Counted from the first letter of the stretch, positions 19,198 to 28,792 are shown. The stretch: 64,000 bases of DNA from RPQJ01 sp963777725 (GCA_963777725.1 CAVZRR010000006.1:62001-126000), one strand, 5' to 3'. The notes: generated from the letters alone by a model not told the origin. Numbers and translations: made by a program.

Positions 19198-19263
19198 GCC
19201 GATAAAATACTGGATCGACCGTCACCGGGTCACCGTCGGGAACGATGGCCTGCGGGGAATCGC

Positions 19264-20282
19264 ATGAGCGGCACCGCGACGACCTTGCGCATCGCCGTGC
19301 CGACGCTCGATCGGTCGCTCGCCGACCCGGCGGAATCCAGCCTGCAGTCGTTGCGCCTGCCCGCGGCCGAGTGGCTGGTCGCTCGCGGCGACCGGACACC
19401 CGAAGCGCCCGCGTCCTGGCGCGAGTGGCTGCTCGACGACGCGGGTCTCGGTGACGAATCTGCTCGAGCGATTCCCGGCCGGACCCTGCGCGCACGCGGC
19501 GTGGACGGGCGGGCCCGCGCGCGGCACGTGGGCCTGTGCCGCGCCCGTGCATCTACTGACCGCCATCGACCACCTGCAGCTCGCTGCGCCCGTGCCGCTG
19601 CCGCTCGAGGCGGAGGAGTCCGCCGCGCTGCTCGCGAGCCTCGAGGCCCACCTTGCGGGCACCGGGTTCCGCCTGCACTCGTTTCCCGGTCGGGGCTGGC
19701 TATGCGAGTGCCCGGCGGATCTCGCCTGCACGGCCGTGGAGCCCGCGGCCGCCGTCGGTCGAAACCTGCGGGAGCTGCTGCCCGGCGGGCGGGACGCGGC
19801 GCGTGTTCGAGCGACTCGTCAATGAGCTGCAGATGCTGCTGCACGAACATCCGGTGAACGAGCGGCGGGCGTTGCGGGGTGCGCCGGCGATGAATTCACT
19901 GTGGCTCTGGGGATTCGGGGCGGCCGTCGAACCGCGCGCGCCGGCGCAAGGCGCGTTGCTGACCGACGACGCCTGGCTGGCCGGTCTCTGGCGGCTGCAC
20001 GGCGGAGAGGTCGGGTCGCCGGACGAGCTCGGCGAGTCCACCTGCGCCGCGGCAGCACCGTCTTGCGCGTCGCCCTCGCGCCGACGAACGGCGATGAGGA
20101 TCTGCACGATCAGTTGGCGGCTCTGGATCGGTCATTGCTCGCGCCCGCTCGAGCGGCGTTGATCGACGGCGCCGTCCAGTGCCTGTCATTGCACACCGGG
20201 CGCACGGCATTCGAGGTGCACACGCCACGCGCGTTGGCGACTCTGGCGCAGGTCGCGCCCGCTCGGCGAGGCTTTGCAGTGA
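19264..20282 (+). pseudogene. rpfE: RpfE-like phosphoglycerate-mutase-family gene, four frame breaks
   Basis: Recognised by NELQMLLHEHPVNERRA followed by NSLWLWGFG, the signature of RpfE-type proteins that sit beside recJ in Xanthomonas-group genomes and are often labelled phosphoglycerate-mutase-related. The coding signal moves through the frames: an extra base near 19448-19452 (before VTNLLERF), another near 19793-19803 (before VFERLVNEL), a missing base near 20040-20044 (before LRRGSTVLRV), and an extra base near 20212-20228 (before ARWRLWRRSRPLGEALQ). With all four corrected it is 338 residues and its TGA overlaps the recJ GTG (GTGA). The clean corrected ends argue for sequence errors, but a decayed gene cannot be excluded. 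Confidence 0.75.
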
Positions 20283-22038
20283 AGCCACGTCGCATCATTC
20301 GCAGGGCCTCGCTCGCGGGCGACGCGGCCCGAATTGCCACAGACGCTGCATCCCGTCCTGCGCCGCATCTACGGCGCGCGCGGCGTGCGTGGCGTCGAGG
20401 ATCTCGACCTCAGCCTCGAGCGCCTGCTGCCCGTCAGTTCGCTGGGCGGGATCGAGGCTGCCGTCGACCTGTTGTTGCAGTGTCGTCGCAGAGGCGGATC
20501 GGTGCTCGTGATCGGCGACTTCGACGCGGACGGCGCCACCAGCACCGCAGTCGTCGTCCGCCAGTTACGGCGTCTCGGATTCACGGCGCCGCAGTTCCTC
20601 GTGCCCGATCGGTTCAAGTTCGGCTATGGGCTCACGCCCGAGATCGTGCGGGTCGCCGCGACGCTGCGTCCGGGACTCATCGTCACCGTCGACAACGGGG
20701 TCTCGTCGCTTGAAGGGGTCGCCGAGGCCCGGCGGCTCGGCATCGACGTGCTGGTCACGGATCACCACCTTCCCGGGGCCGTCCTGCCGGAGGCGGCAGC
20801 GATCGTGAACCCGAACCTGCCCGGCGAACCGTTCGCGTCCAAGGCGCTGGCCGGCGTCGGCGTCGCGTTCTACGTCATGGCCGCGTTGACGCGGCGCATG
20901 CGGGACGACGGATCGTTGCCCGCTGGAACACCAGCCAATCCGGCCGACCTGCTCGATCTCGTGGCACTCGGCACCGTCGCCGACGTCGTGCCGCTCGACT
21001 TCAACAACCGGATTCTCGTCGCGCAGGGATTGCGGCGCATCCGCGCCGGGCGCTGCGTCCCAGGGCTGCGCGCGTTGCTCGAAGCCTCGGGCCGGCGGCT
21101 GGAGGAGATCATCGGCCAGGATCTCGGCTTCCAGGCTGGACCGCGGCTCAATGCGGCGGGTCGACTCGAGGACATGACGCTCGGCATCGATTGCCTGCTG
21201 ACCGACGACGCGACCGAGGCGCGCGAACTGGCGCAGCGCCTGGCGCAGTTGAACAGCGAGCGCCGCGAGCTCGAGGCGCGCATGCAGGGCGAGGCGCTGG
21301 TGCAGGTCGACGCGCTCGTCGCCTCGCTCGAGGGTGCGCTGCCGGCCGGGCTGTGCCTGTTCGACGCGGGCTGGCATCAGGGCGTGATCGGGCTCGTGGC
21401 CTCGCGAGTCAAGGAGCGCCTGCACCGGCCGGTGATCGCATTCGCGCCCGGTGATCCGGGCTGGCTCAAGGGTTCGGCGCGTTCGGTGCCGGGCCTGCAC
21501 GTGCGCGACGTGCTCGACGCGGTGGCCGCGCATCATCCAGGGCTGCTCGAGAAGTTCGGTGGTCATGCGATGGCGGCGGGCATGACACTGCGCGCCGAGC
21601 GCCTGCCGGACTTCGCGCAGGCCTTTGCGGCCGAGGTCGATCGCTGCGCAGGCGAGGATACGCTGTCGGGTGATCTCTACACCGATGGTCCGCTGGCTGC
21701 GGGCGAGTTCACCGCCGACACGGCCGTCGCACTGCGCGAGGGCGGACCCTGGGGGGCCGGCTTCGCGGAGCCTGCGTTCGACGGGCGCTTCGGCGTGATC
21801 GACACGCGCGTGGTCGGCAGCCGGCACCTGAAGCTGCGGCTGCGCGCTGCCGTCCGGCGAGACGACGCAGGCCATCGCGTTCCGCTACCTCGACGATCCG
21901 CAGGCGGCCGCGATCCGGCCGCAGCAGTCGATCGATCTCGTGTACCGCGCCGCGCTGGACGAATACGGCGGGGGACGGCGCCTGCAACTCGTTGCGGAAT
22001 GGCTCGCGCCCGCGGCGCAGTCGGATCCGTCGCCGTGA
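20279..22038 (+). CDS. recJ: Single-stranded-DNA exonuclease RecJ (two frameshifts as sequenced)
   Basis: 5'-3' ssDNA exonuclease for recombination and mismatch repair. The GTG start overlaps the rpfE stop; VKPRRIIRRASLAGDAAR continues after one extra base near 20330-20336 into LPQTLHPVLRRIYGARG. The DHH core shows VIGDFDADGATSTA, IVTVDNGVSS and VTDHHLPGA; the DHHA1 domain has EKFGGHAMAAGMTL. A second extra base near 21847-21853 moves the C-terminal OB-fold part, LPSGETTQAIAFRYLDDPQ, to the next frame, ending at the TGA at 22036-22038. Corrected length is 585 residues, normal for RecJ. Confidence 0.9.
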
Positions 22039-22108
22039 GGCCCGTCGGGCAGCACAGGCCGGCGTGATAAACTTGCAGGCTCGCCCGTCGCCCGGACCCT
22101 CGCTCGCC

Positions 22109-23204
22109 ATGGAAACGAACCCGATTCGCCGCTCCCTCGACGATCTCGCGCAGCGCTGCGTCGCGCTCAGGGGGTATCTTTGACTACGAGGGTCGCAGCG
22201 AGCGCCTGACGGAAGTCCTGCGCGAACTCGAGGACCCCACGGTCTGGAGCAAGCCCGATCGCGCGCAGGAACTCGGCCGTGAGCGCACCAGGCTCGAAGG
22301 CGTGGTCGGCATGCTCGACAAGCTCAAGACCGGGCTGGCCGAGGCGGCCGAGCTGCTCGAGCTGGCGGAGTCCGACGCCGACGAGGGCATGGTCGCCGCC
22401 GTGGAGCACGACGTCGCCGGCATCGAGCGCGAGGTTGCGAAGCTCGAGTTCCAGCGCATGTTCCCGGGCGAGATGGACTCGCACAACGCCTTCCTCGACA
22501 TCCAGGCCGGCGCCGGCGGCACGGAAGCCCAGGACTGGGCGCAGATGCTGATGCGCATGTACCTGCGCTGGGCCGACAAGCGCGGCTTCAAGACCGAGGT
22601 GACCGACAGCAGCGACGGCGAAGTCGCCGGCATCAAGAGCTGCTCGATCCGCTTCGAGGGCGAGTACGCCTACGGCTGGCTGCGCACCGAAACCGGCGTG
22701 CACCGCCTGGTGCGCAAGTCGCCGTTCGATTCGAATGCGCGGCGCCACACGTCGTTCGCGTCCGTGTTCGTGTCGCCCGAGGTGGACGACGACATCAACA
22801 TCGACATCAACCCGGCCGACCTCGAGATGGACGTCTATCGCTCGAGCGGCGCGGGCGGCCAGCACGTCAACAAGACCGAGTCGGCGGTGCGCATCCGCCA
22901 CCTGCCGTCGGGCATCGTGGTTGCGTGCCAGAGCGAGCGCAGCCAGCACAAGAACCGCTCGACGGCGATGAAGATGCTGAAGGCCAAGCTCTACGAGCTG
23001 GAGGTCAACAAGCGCAATGCGGCCGCGAAGGTGCTCGAGGACGCCAAGTCGGACGTGAGCTGGGGCAACCAGATCCGTTCGTACGTGCTCGACCAGTCCC
23101 GCATCAAGGACCTGCGCACGGGCGTGGAGATCGGCAACACGACGGCGGTGCTGGACGGCGACCTGGATCCGTTCCTGGAAGCGAGCTTGAAGCAAGGCTT
23201 GTGA
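22109..23204 (+). CDS. prfB: Peptide chain release factor 2 (programmed +1 frameshift)
   Basis: Releases nascent chains at UGA and UAA. The zero frame encodes METNPIRRSLDDLAQRCVAL and ends at an in-frame TGA (22181-22183); the protein continues in the +1 frame as DYEGRSERLTEVL. This is the known autoregulatory frameshift, not a defect: the slippery CTT-TGA-C is preceded by AGGGGG. The product is 364 residues, with the stop-codon-reading tripeptide SPF in VRKSPFDSNAR and the GGQ motif in GAGGQHVNKTESAVRI. It precedes lysS, as in E. coli. Confidence 0.97.
22169..22183 (+). promoter_or_regulatory. prfB programmed +1 frameshift site
   Basis: AGGGGG (22169-22174), three bases TAT, then CTT-TGA with C following. 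The internal Shine-Dalgarno-like G run close to the slippery Leu codon and the UGA read by RF2 itself form the classical feedback element; low RF2 raises slippage onto the +1 frame. Confidence 0.95.
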
Positions 23205-23205
23205 A

Positions 23206-23335
23206 GGGGATAGGGGATAGGGGATAGGGGATAGTAGGAAGGGCGGCAGATTCGCGGTGCGGTTGCCGTCGGCCACCTCGTTGGCAGCATCAACGGCTCC
23301 TCCGACTATCCCCCATCCCCTATCCCCCATCCCCT
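23206..23335 (+). repeat. GGGGATA heptad inverted-repeat element, copy 1
   Basis: Four GGGGATA heptads (23206-23233) begin two bases after the prfB stop. A loop of about 72 nt follows, then a C-rich arm of ATCCCC/TATCCCC heptads (23306-23335). The loop starts AGTAGGAAGG and ends CTCCTCCGACTATC, shared with the other copies. The G strand lies on the prfB mRNA side and has four G-tetrads' worth of runs, enough for an intramolecular quadruplex; alternatively the arms pair into a long stem. Probably it limits transcription or stabilises the prfB 3' end before lysS. Confidence 0.85.
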
Positions 23336-23352
23336 CAACTAGAGGGCAGCAG

Positions 23353-24858
23353 ATGACGGACACGAACCAGACCCCGCCGACCGAAGCGCAGACCAACCAC
23401 CTGATCGCGGAGCGGCGCGCGAAGCTCGAGCGGCTGCGCGAGCGGGGCGGGGCGTTTCCGAACGACTTCCGGCGCGACTCGACGGCCGAGCAGCTGCACC
23501 TCGCTTACGGCGAGCATCCACCCGAGTGGTTCGAGGCCCACCCGACGCGGGCGACGATCGCCGGGCGCATGATGTTCAAGCGCGTGATGGGCAAGGCGAG
23601 CTTCGCCAAGCTCAAGGACCGCAGCGGCCTGATGCAGGTGTTCCTGCAGCAGGACACGCTCGGCGCCGTCCACGACGAGTTCAAGGGCTGGGACGTCGGC
23701 GACATCCTCGGCGCCGAGGGCACGCTGTTCAAGACGAAGACCGGCGAGCTGACGATCAAGGTCGAGCAGCTGCGACTGCTGGTGAAGTCGCTGCGCCCGT
23801 TGCCGGACAAATGGCACGGGCTCGCCGATGTCGAGAGCCGCTACCGGCAGCGCTACGTCGACCTGATCATGAGCGACGAGAGCCGCCAGGTCTTCCAGCG
23901 CCGCAACCGGATCATTCATTACCTGCGCAGCTTCCTCGAGGCGCTCGACTTCATGGAAGTCGAGACGCCGATGATGCAGGTGATCCCGGGCGGTGCCGTC
24001 GCGAAACCGTTCATCACGCACCACAACGCGCTCGACGTCGACATGTACCTGCGCATCGCGCCGGAGCTGTACCTGAAGCGGCTCGTCGTGGGCGGTTTCG
24101 AGCGCGTCTACGAGCTCAACCGGAATTTTCGCAACGAGGGGCTGTCGACCCGGCACAACCCCGAGTTCACGATGCTCGAGCTGTACCAGGCGTACGCGGA
24201 TCACCGCGACCTGATGGACCTGGTCGAGCGGCTGTTCCAGGGTCTGGCCGACACGTTGCTCGGCACGCGCCAGGTCGAGTACCAGGGCGACACCTACGAC
24301 TTCGGCACGACGTTCCGCCGGGTCACGGTGGAGGAGCTCATCGTGAACTTCACTCCGGGCATCGATCGCGCGCGCCTGCGCGACGTCGAGTACCTGCGCG
24401 GAGTGTGCGAGCAGCTCGGCATCAAGCCCGCGACCGGCGACGGTGCGGGCAAGCTGCAGATCGACATCTTCGAGAAGACGGCCGAGGAGAGCCTGCTGCA
24501 GCCAACCTTCGTCTGCGCATATCCGGCCGAGGTCTCGCCGCTCGCGCGGCGCAACGACGCTGATCCGTTCATCACCGACCGGTTCGAGTTCTTCGTGGGC
24601 GGGCGCGAGCTCGCCAACGGGTTCTCGGAGCTCAATGATCCCGACGACCAGGCGGCCCGCTTCCGCGAGCAGGCCGCGCGCAAGACTTCAGGCGACGAGG
24701 AAGCGATGTTCTACGACGCGGACTACATCCGTGCGCTCGAGTACGGGTTGCCGCCGACCGCGGGCCTCGGCATCGGCGTCGACCGGCTGGTGATGCTGTT
24801 CACCAACCAGCCGTCGATCCGGGACGTGCTGCTGTTTCCGCACATGCGGCCGGAGTAG
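23353..24858 (+). CDS. lysS: Lysine--tRNA ligase, class II
   Basis: Charges tRNA(Lys). 501 residues. The N-terminal OB-fold anticodon domain includes GRMMFKRVMGKASFAKLKD. Class II motif 2 is RNFRNEGLSTRHNPEFTMLE and motif 3 is GLGIGVDRLVMLF near the end. An AGAGGG ribosome site 7 nt before the ATG at 23353 decides the start; an in-frame extension upstream would translate the C-rich repeat arm (PHPLSPIP) and is rejected. The stop is followed within 4 nt by the second heptad repeat. Confidence 0.97.
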   Translation: MTDTNQTPPTEAQTNHLIAERRAKLERLRERGGAFPNDFRRDSTAEQLHLAYGEHPPEWFEAHPTRATIAGRMMFKRVMGKASFAKLKDRSGLMQVFLQQDTLGAVHDEFKGWDVGDILGAEGTLFKTKTGELTIKVEQLRLLVKSLRPLPDKWHGLADVESRYRQRYVDLIMSDESRQVFQRRNRIIHYLRSFLEALDFMEVETPMMQVIPGGAVAKPFITHHNALDVDMYLRIAPELYLKRLVVGGFERVYELNRNFRNEGLSTRHNPEFTMLELYQAYADHRDLMDLVERLFQGLADTLLGTRQVEYQGDTYDFGTTFRRVTVEELIVNFTPGIDRARLRDVEYLRGVCEQLGIKPATGDGAGKLQIDIFEKTAEESLLQPTFVCAYPAEVSPLARRNDADPFITDRFEFFVGGRELANGFSELNDPDDQAARFREQAARKTSGDEEAMFYDADYIRALEYGLPPTAGLGIGVDRLVMLFTNQPSIRDVLLFPHMRPE

Positions 24859-24861
24859 GAA

Positions 24862-24960
24862 GGGGATAGGGGATAGGGGATAGGGGATAGTCAGAGGTGG
24901 AGCCGCACCGTCGCGGTCGCACCTTCCTACTATCCCCTATCCCCTATCCCCTATCCCCTA
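24862..24960 (-). repeat. GGGGATA heptad inverted-repeat element, copy 2
   Basis: Four GGGGATA heptads on the plus strand (24862-24889), a 40-nt loop, then four TATCCCC heptads (24930-24960). It lies between the convergent lysS and ygfZ genes, so both transcripts carry a G-rich arm first. Read on the minus strand the loop is AGTAGGAAGGTG...CACCTCTGACT, matching copies 1 and 4, so this copy is inserted in the opposite orientation. The ygfZ stop codon lies inside it. Confidence 0.85.
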
Positions 24961-25830
24961 ATCCGTAGGGCAGTTCCACCGGCACGGCCTCCCTGCCATC
25001 CTCGGCCACGCAGCGTGCGCCCGAGCGCCTCGAGGCTCGTCACTGCGAGCAGTTCGACGGCCGCGTCGCGGGTCGCGCTCATGACGACTTCTGCGACCTT
25101 CTGGCCAGCGAGCGACAGCCCGGCGAGCGGTGCCGGTTCCGGGCCAGGCGGCAATCGATAACGGAGCGTCCGGCGCTTGATCCGCCCGAGGTGCTGCGTG
25201 CGCGCGACGATTTCCTGGCCGGTGTAGCAACCCTTGGTGAAGCTGATCGCGTCGAGCCGGTCGAGGTTCAGCATCTGCGGCACGAACGAGCCCGACGTCG
25301 CCGCGAAGACCTGCGGCAGGCCGGCCGCGATGTCGGCGGCTCGCCACTCGTTCTCGATCTCCGGGTGCGCTCGTTCGTGCGACGGGCCGGTCATCGCGCG
25401 CAATGTGGCGCCGGGCGCGGCGATGACCTGGCGATCCGGGGCGTAGTCGAACGATACGATCTCGGTCGCGGCCGACTCCGGGATCGCAGTCGGCGTCCGC
25501 GCGACCCAGGCGACCTGCAGGTCGGTCGCGACCTGCAGATCCACTTTGGCGCGCAGCACGAAACGTCGAAGCGAGGCGGCGACCGTCGCTGAGAGCTCCT
25601 GTGGCAGCAGCGCGTAGATCGCGTCGTCGGTCTGGCGCAGGCGCAGCAGTGCGACGACGCGGCCCTGGGGCGTATTGCAGGCCGAGAGCTGCGTGCGCCC
25701 GTCGGCCAGCAGTCGGGTGTCGTTGGTCAACTGCCCCTGCAGGAAGCGGGCAGCGTCCTCGCCGCCGAATGCGCAGCACGCCGAGGAAGGGCAGCAGGGT
25801 CGAATGGATGCTCTGGGTGGGTTCGGTCAT
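24944..25830 (-). CDS. ygfZ: tRNA-modifying/folate-binding protein YgfZ (two frameshifts as sequenced)
   Basis: Folate-dependent helper of Fe-S cluster enzymes such as MiaB, related to the glycine cleavage T-protein. The ATG gives TEPTQSIHSTLLPFLGVLRI; one extra base near 25765-25775 then shifts to GGEDAARFLQGQLTNDTRL. The family motif KGCYTGQEIVARTQHLG is intact. A second extra base near 25010-25020 moves the tail to VAEDGREAVPVELPYGLG. The reading frame then enters the heptad repeat, which adds DRG and the TAG stop. Corrected length is 294 residues. It is divergent from the sdh cluster, whose Fe-S subunit may need it. Confidence 0.85.
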
Positions 25831-25988
25831 GGTCGTGAGGCGGATCTTACCTGCCGGCGCCAGGCTTTGGGCCTGCCGCAGCGCATCTTCCGGGAGCCAC
25901 TTTGAATCGATCGCGCCGCCGCGAATTTTGCCTTTAGTTTCAAGATGGTGAATGGCTCACGGATCTGGCAAACTTGGCCGTTGACGAC

Positions 25989-26153
25989 ATGAATGCACCG
26001 CAACAAAAGCCCGTCGAACCCGCGCCCGCTGATGCGACGTCGCCCGAGCCGACGCCGGCGCCCGCGCGCCCACGCGAGATTGGCGGTCGGGACGGTCCCG
26101 ACCCCACTCGTTATGGCGACTGGGAGAAGGCCGGACGCTGCATCGACTTTTAG
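25989..26153 (+). CDS. Succinate dehydrogenase assembly factor 4-like protein (DUF1674)
   Basis: 54 residues, short enough to be missed by length-filtered gene calls. The C-terminal DPTRYGDWEKAGRCIDF is the DUF1674/SDHAF4 signature; the N-terminal half is Pro/Ala-rich (EPAPADATSPEPTPAPARP) and probably disordered. In mitochondria SDHAF4 binds the flavinylated SdhA and aids its joining with SdhB. Its place at the head of sdhCDAB, 25 nt before sdhC, supports the same role. The 158-base region before it, shared with divergent ygfZ, should carry the operon promoter. Confidence 0.85.
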   Translation: MNAPQQKPVEPAPADATSPEPTPAPARPREIGGRDGPDPTRYGDWEKAGRCIDF

Positions 26154-26178
26154 CGGCGACCCCTGGAGGTAATCGAAA

Positions 26179-26574
26179 ATGGCCCAGCGCGCGCGGCCGC
26201 TGTCCCCGTTCCTGCACTACCGTTGGCAGTACACGAACACGCTGTCGATCCTGCACCGGATCACCGGCGTGCTGCTCAGTTTCGGTTTCTTCGTGCTCGT
26301 CTACTGGCTCGCCGCCGCGGCGGCCGGGCCGGCGAGGTACCAGGCGGCAGTCGGCATTCTCGGTTCGCCGCCGGTGCAGCTGATCCTGTTCGGCACGGCA
26401 TTCAGCTTCTGCTACCACCTGTTGAACGGCGTGCGGCACCTGTTCTTCGATCTCGGCCACGGCTTCGAGACCCGGACGGCAAGGAAGAGCGGTTGGGCCG
26501 TTGCAGTCGGCGCGCTGGCGCTCGGCCTGGTCCTCTGGATGGTGCTTCGCGCCGGCCTCGGGGGTGCGTCGTGA
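26179..26574 (+). CDS. sdhC: Succinate dehydrogenase cytochrome b556 subunit
   Basis: Membrane anchor of complex II binding haem b and ubiquinone. 131 residues with three hydrophobic helices. HRITGVLLSFGF is the quinone-site helix signature and FCYHLLNGVRHLFFDLGHGFE carries the haem-ligand His. A GGAGG ribosome site precedes the ATG. The stop overlaps the sdhD GTG (GTGA). Confidence 0.95.
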   Translation: MAQRARPLSPFLHYRWQYTNTLSILHRITGVLLSFGFFVLVYWLAAAAAGPARYQAAVGILGSPPVQLILFGTAFSFCYHLLNGVRHLFFDLGHGFETRTARKSGWAVAVGALALGLVLWMVLRAGLGGAS

Positions 26575-26956
26575 GCCTGCGCAGCCCACTGCGCCGCGTG
26601 ACCGGCCTCGGTTCGGCGAAGGGTGGCGCGGTCACTGGTACGTCCAGCGAGTCAGCGCCGCGGCGCTCGTCCTGCTCGGCTGCTGGTTCGTCGCGGCCCT
26701 CGCGTCGCTGGGCGGCGCGTCACACGCCAACGTCGTGGGCTGGCTGGCCTCGCCAATCTCCTCGGCGTTGGCGGTGCTGCTGGTCGTCACCGCGGCCTAT
26801 CACGCGCTGCTCGGTCTGCAGGTCGTGCTCGAGGACTACGTGGCCGACCACGGCAAGCGTCTCGCCGCCCTGCTCGTCGTCAAGTTCGCGCTCGTCGTCG
26901 CCGCCGTGATCGGCGTGCTCGCGGTGCTGCGCATCGCCTTCGGAGTCGCGGCATGA
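26571..26956 (+). CDS. sdhD: Succinate dehydrogenase hydrophobic membrane anchor (one frameshift as sequenced)
   Basis: Second membrane anchor of complex II. GTG start overlapping sdhC: SLRSPLRRVTGLGSAK, then one base is missing in the G run at 26621-26623, after which GWRGHWYVQRVSAAALVLLG continues. Three membrane helices follow, with the haem-side His in AAYHALLGLQVVLEDYV. Corrected length is 128 residues. GHWYVQRVSA is the typical SdhD start of the first helix. This is one of only two missing-base events among the broken genes here. The stop overlaps sdhA as ATGA. Confidence 0.88.
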
Positions 26957-28737
26957 GCGCCTATACGTTCACGGATCACACTTACGACGTCGTCGTCGTC
27001 GGCGCGGGCGGCGCCGGCTTGCGCGCCACCTTCGGCCTGGCGGAGGCGGGACTCTCGACGGCGTGCCTGACCAAGGTCTTCCCGACCCGCAGCCACACCG
27101 TGGCCGCGCAAGGCGGCATCAGCGCCGCGCTCGGCAACATGGGCGAGGACGACTGGCGATTCCATTTCTACGACACCATCAAGGGCTCGGACTGGCTCGG
27201 CGACCAGGACGCCATCGAGTTCATGTGCAAGGAAGCGCCCGCCGCGGTGATCGAACTCGAGCACTACGGCGTGCCGTTTTCCCGCACCGAGGACGGCCGC
27301 ATCTACCAGCGGCCCTTCGGCGGCATGACCACGCATTACGGCAAGGGCATCGCGCAGCGCACCTGCGCCGCGGCGGACCGCACCGGCCACGCGATGCTGC
27401 ACACGCTCTACCAGCAGTCGCTGAAGCACGAAGCGCGCTTCTTCATCGAGTTCTTCGCGATCGACCTGATCATGGAGGACGGCGCCTGCCGCGGCGTGGT
27501 CGCCCTCGACCTGTCCGACGGCACGCTGCACCGGTTCCGCGCGCAGAAGGTGATCCTCGCGACCGGCGGCTACGGCCGTGCGTTCTTCTCGTGCACTTCG
27601 GCCCACACCTGCACCGGCGACGGCGGCGGCATGGTGCTTCGCGCCGGCCTGCCGCTGCAGGACATGGAGTTCGTGCAGTTCCACCCGACCGGCATCTACG
27701 GCGCGGGCTGCCTGATCACCGAAGGCTCGCGAGGCGAGGGCGGCTACCTGACGAACTCCGCCGGCGAACGCTTCATGGAGCGTTACGCTCCGAACGCGAA
27801 GGACCTCGCGTCGCGCGACGTCGTCAGCCGCTCGATGACGATCGAGATCCGCGAAGGTCGCGGCGTCGGTCCGCTCAAGGACCACATCCACCTGCACCTC
27901 GAGCATCTCGGCCCGGCCGTGATCCAGGAGCGGCTGCCCGGCATCGCCGAGACGGCGCGGATCTTCTCGGGCGTGGACGTCAACAAGGAACCGATCCCGG
28001 TGCTGCCCACGGTGCACTACAACATGGGCGGTATCCCCTGCAACGTGCATGGCGAGGTCGTGACGTTGCGCGATGGCAATCCGGACTCGGTCGTGGCTGG
28101 CCTGATGGCCGTCGGCGAGGCCGCGTGCGTGTCCGTGCACGGCGCCAACCGGCTCGGCTCGAACTCGTTGCTCGACCTGGTCGTCTTCGGCCGGGAAGCG
28201 GCGCGCCATTGCGCCACGACGACCAAGCCGGGCGCGACCCAGCCGGCGCTGCCCAGGCATGCCGGCGACCTCGCAGTGAGTCGTCTGGATCGCTTCCGCA
28301 ATGCGAGCGGCTCGCGGCGCACGGCCGACATCCGGCTCGACATGCAGCGCGTGATGCAGAACCACGCCGCCGTGTTCCGCACCGGTGAGTCGCTGGCCGA
28401 GGGCGTCGAGAAGCTGGCCGCGGTGCACGCCTCGTTCGGCGACGTGCAGGTGACCGACCGTTCGCTGGTCTGGAACACCGACCTGATCGAGACCCTCGAG
28501 CTCGACAACCTGCTCGGCCAGGCGCTGGTCACGATGCAGTCGGCCGAGAACCGCAAGGAAAGCCGCGGCGCGCACGCGCGCGAGGACTACAAGGATCGCG
28601 ACGACCGCGAGTGGTTGAAGCACACGCTCGCGTGGGCCGACGACCAGGGTCGCGTGTGCATCGATTACCGCCCGGTGCACCTCAACAGCCTGACGAGCGA
28701 CGTCGAGGCCATCCCGCCCAAGGCCCGCACCTACTGA
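26953..28737 (+). CDS. sdhA: Succinate dehydrogenase flavoprotein subunit
   Basis: Oxidises succinate to fumarate in the TCA cycle and respiratory chain. 594 residues. FAD-binding VVVVGAGGAGLRATFGLAE is near the N-terminus; the His that carries covalent FAD is in TRSHTVAAQGGISAAL. Substrate-site motifs include QFHPTGIYGAGCLITEG and the active-site Arg region ERYAPNAKDLASRDVVSR. HGANRLGSNSLLDLVVFG is the conserved C-terminal flavin loop. Attachment of FAD should depend on SdhE, encoded after sdhB. Confidence 0.98.
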   Translation: MSAYTFTDHTYDVVVVGAGGAGLRATFGLAEAGLSTACLTKVFPTRSHTVAAQGGISAALGNMGEDDWRFHFYDTIKGSDWLGDQDAIEFMCKEAPAAVIELEHYGVPFSRTEDGRIYQRPFGGMTTHYGKGIAQRTCAAADRTGHAMLHTLYQQSLKHEARFFIEFFAIDLIMEDGACRGVVALDLSDGTLHRFRAQKVILATGGYGRAFFSCTSAHTCTGDGGGMVLRAGLPLQDMEFVQFHPTGIYGAGCLITEGSRGEGGYLTNSAGERFMERYAPNAKDLASRDVVSRSMTIEIREGRGVGPLKDHIHLHLEHLGPAVIQERLPGIAETARIFSGVDVNKEPIPVLPTVHYNMGGIPCNVHGEVVTLRDGNPDSVVAGLMAVGEAACVSVHGANRLGSNSLLDLVVFGREAARHCATTTKPGATQPALPRHAGDLAVSRLDRFRNASGSRRTADIRLDMQRVMQNHAAVFRTGESLAEGVEKLAAVHASFGDVQVTDRSLVWNTDLIETLELDNLLGQALVTMQSAENRKESRGAHAREDYKDRDDREWLKHTLAWADDQGRVCIDYRPVHLNSLTSDVEAIPPKARTY

Positions 28738-28751
28738 GGCCGCGACGCGCG

Positions 28752-28786
28752 ATCCCCCATCCCCTATCCCCTATCCCCTTTCCCCC
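28752..28786 (+). repeat. Solo C-rich heptad arm in the sdhA-sdhB gap
   Basis: ATCCCCC-ATCCCCT-ATCCCCT-ATCCCCT-TTCCCCC, the C arm of the GGGGATA family without a matching G arm nearby. It occupies almost all of the 55-base gap and ends 6 nt before the sdhB ATG, so the place where a Shine-Dalgarno sequence is expected is pyrimidine-rich. Confidence 0.8.
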
Positions 28787-28792
28787 GGTCTC

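Noticed and set aside
23257..23352. An upstream extension of lysS through PHPLSPIP-type codons.
   Set aside because: It would translate the repeat's C arm, which is open in all frames by its nature; the ATG at 23353 has an AGAGGG ribosome site and the family N-terminus.
23206..24960. Heptad repeats considered as a CRISPR array or telomere-like sequence.
   Set aside because: The unit is 7 nt with no spacers, arranged as inverted arms around a short loop at several gene ends; that fits neither a CRISPR array nor a chromosome end.
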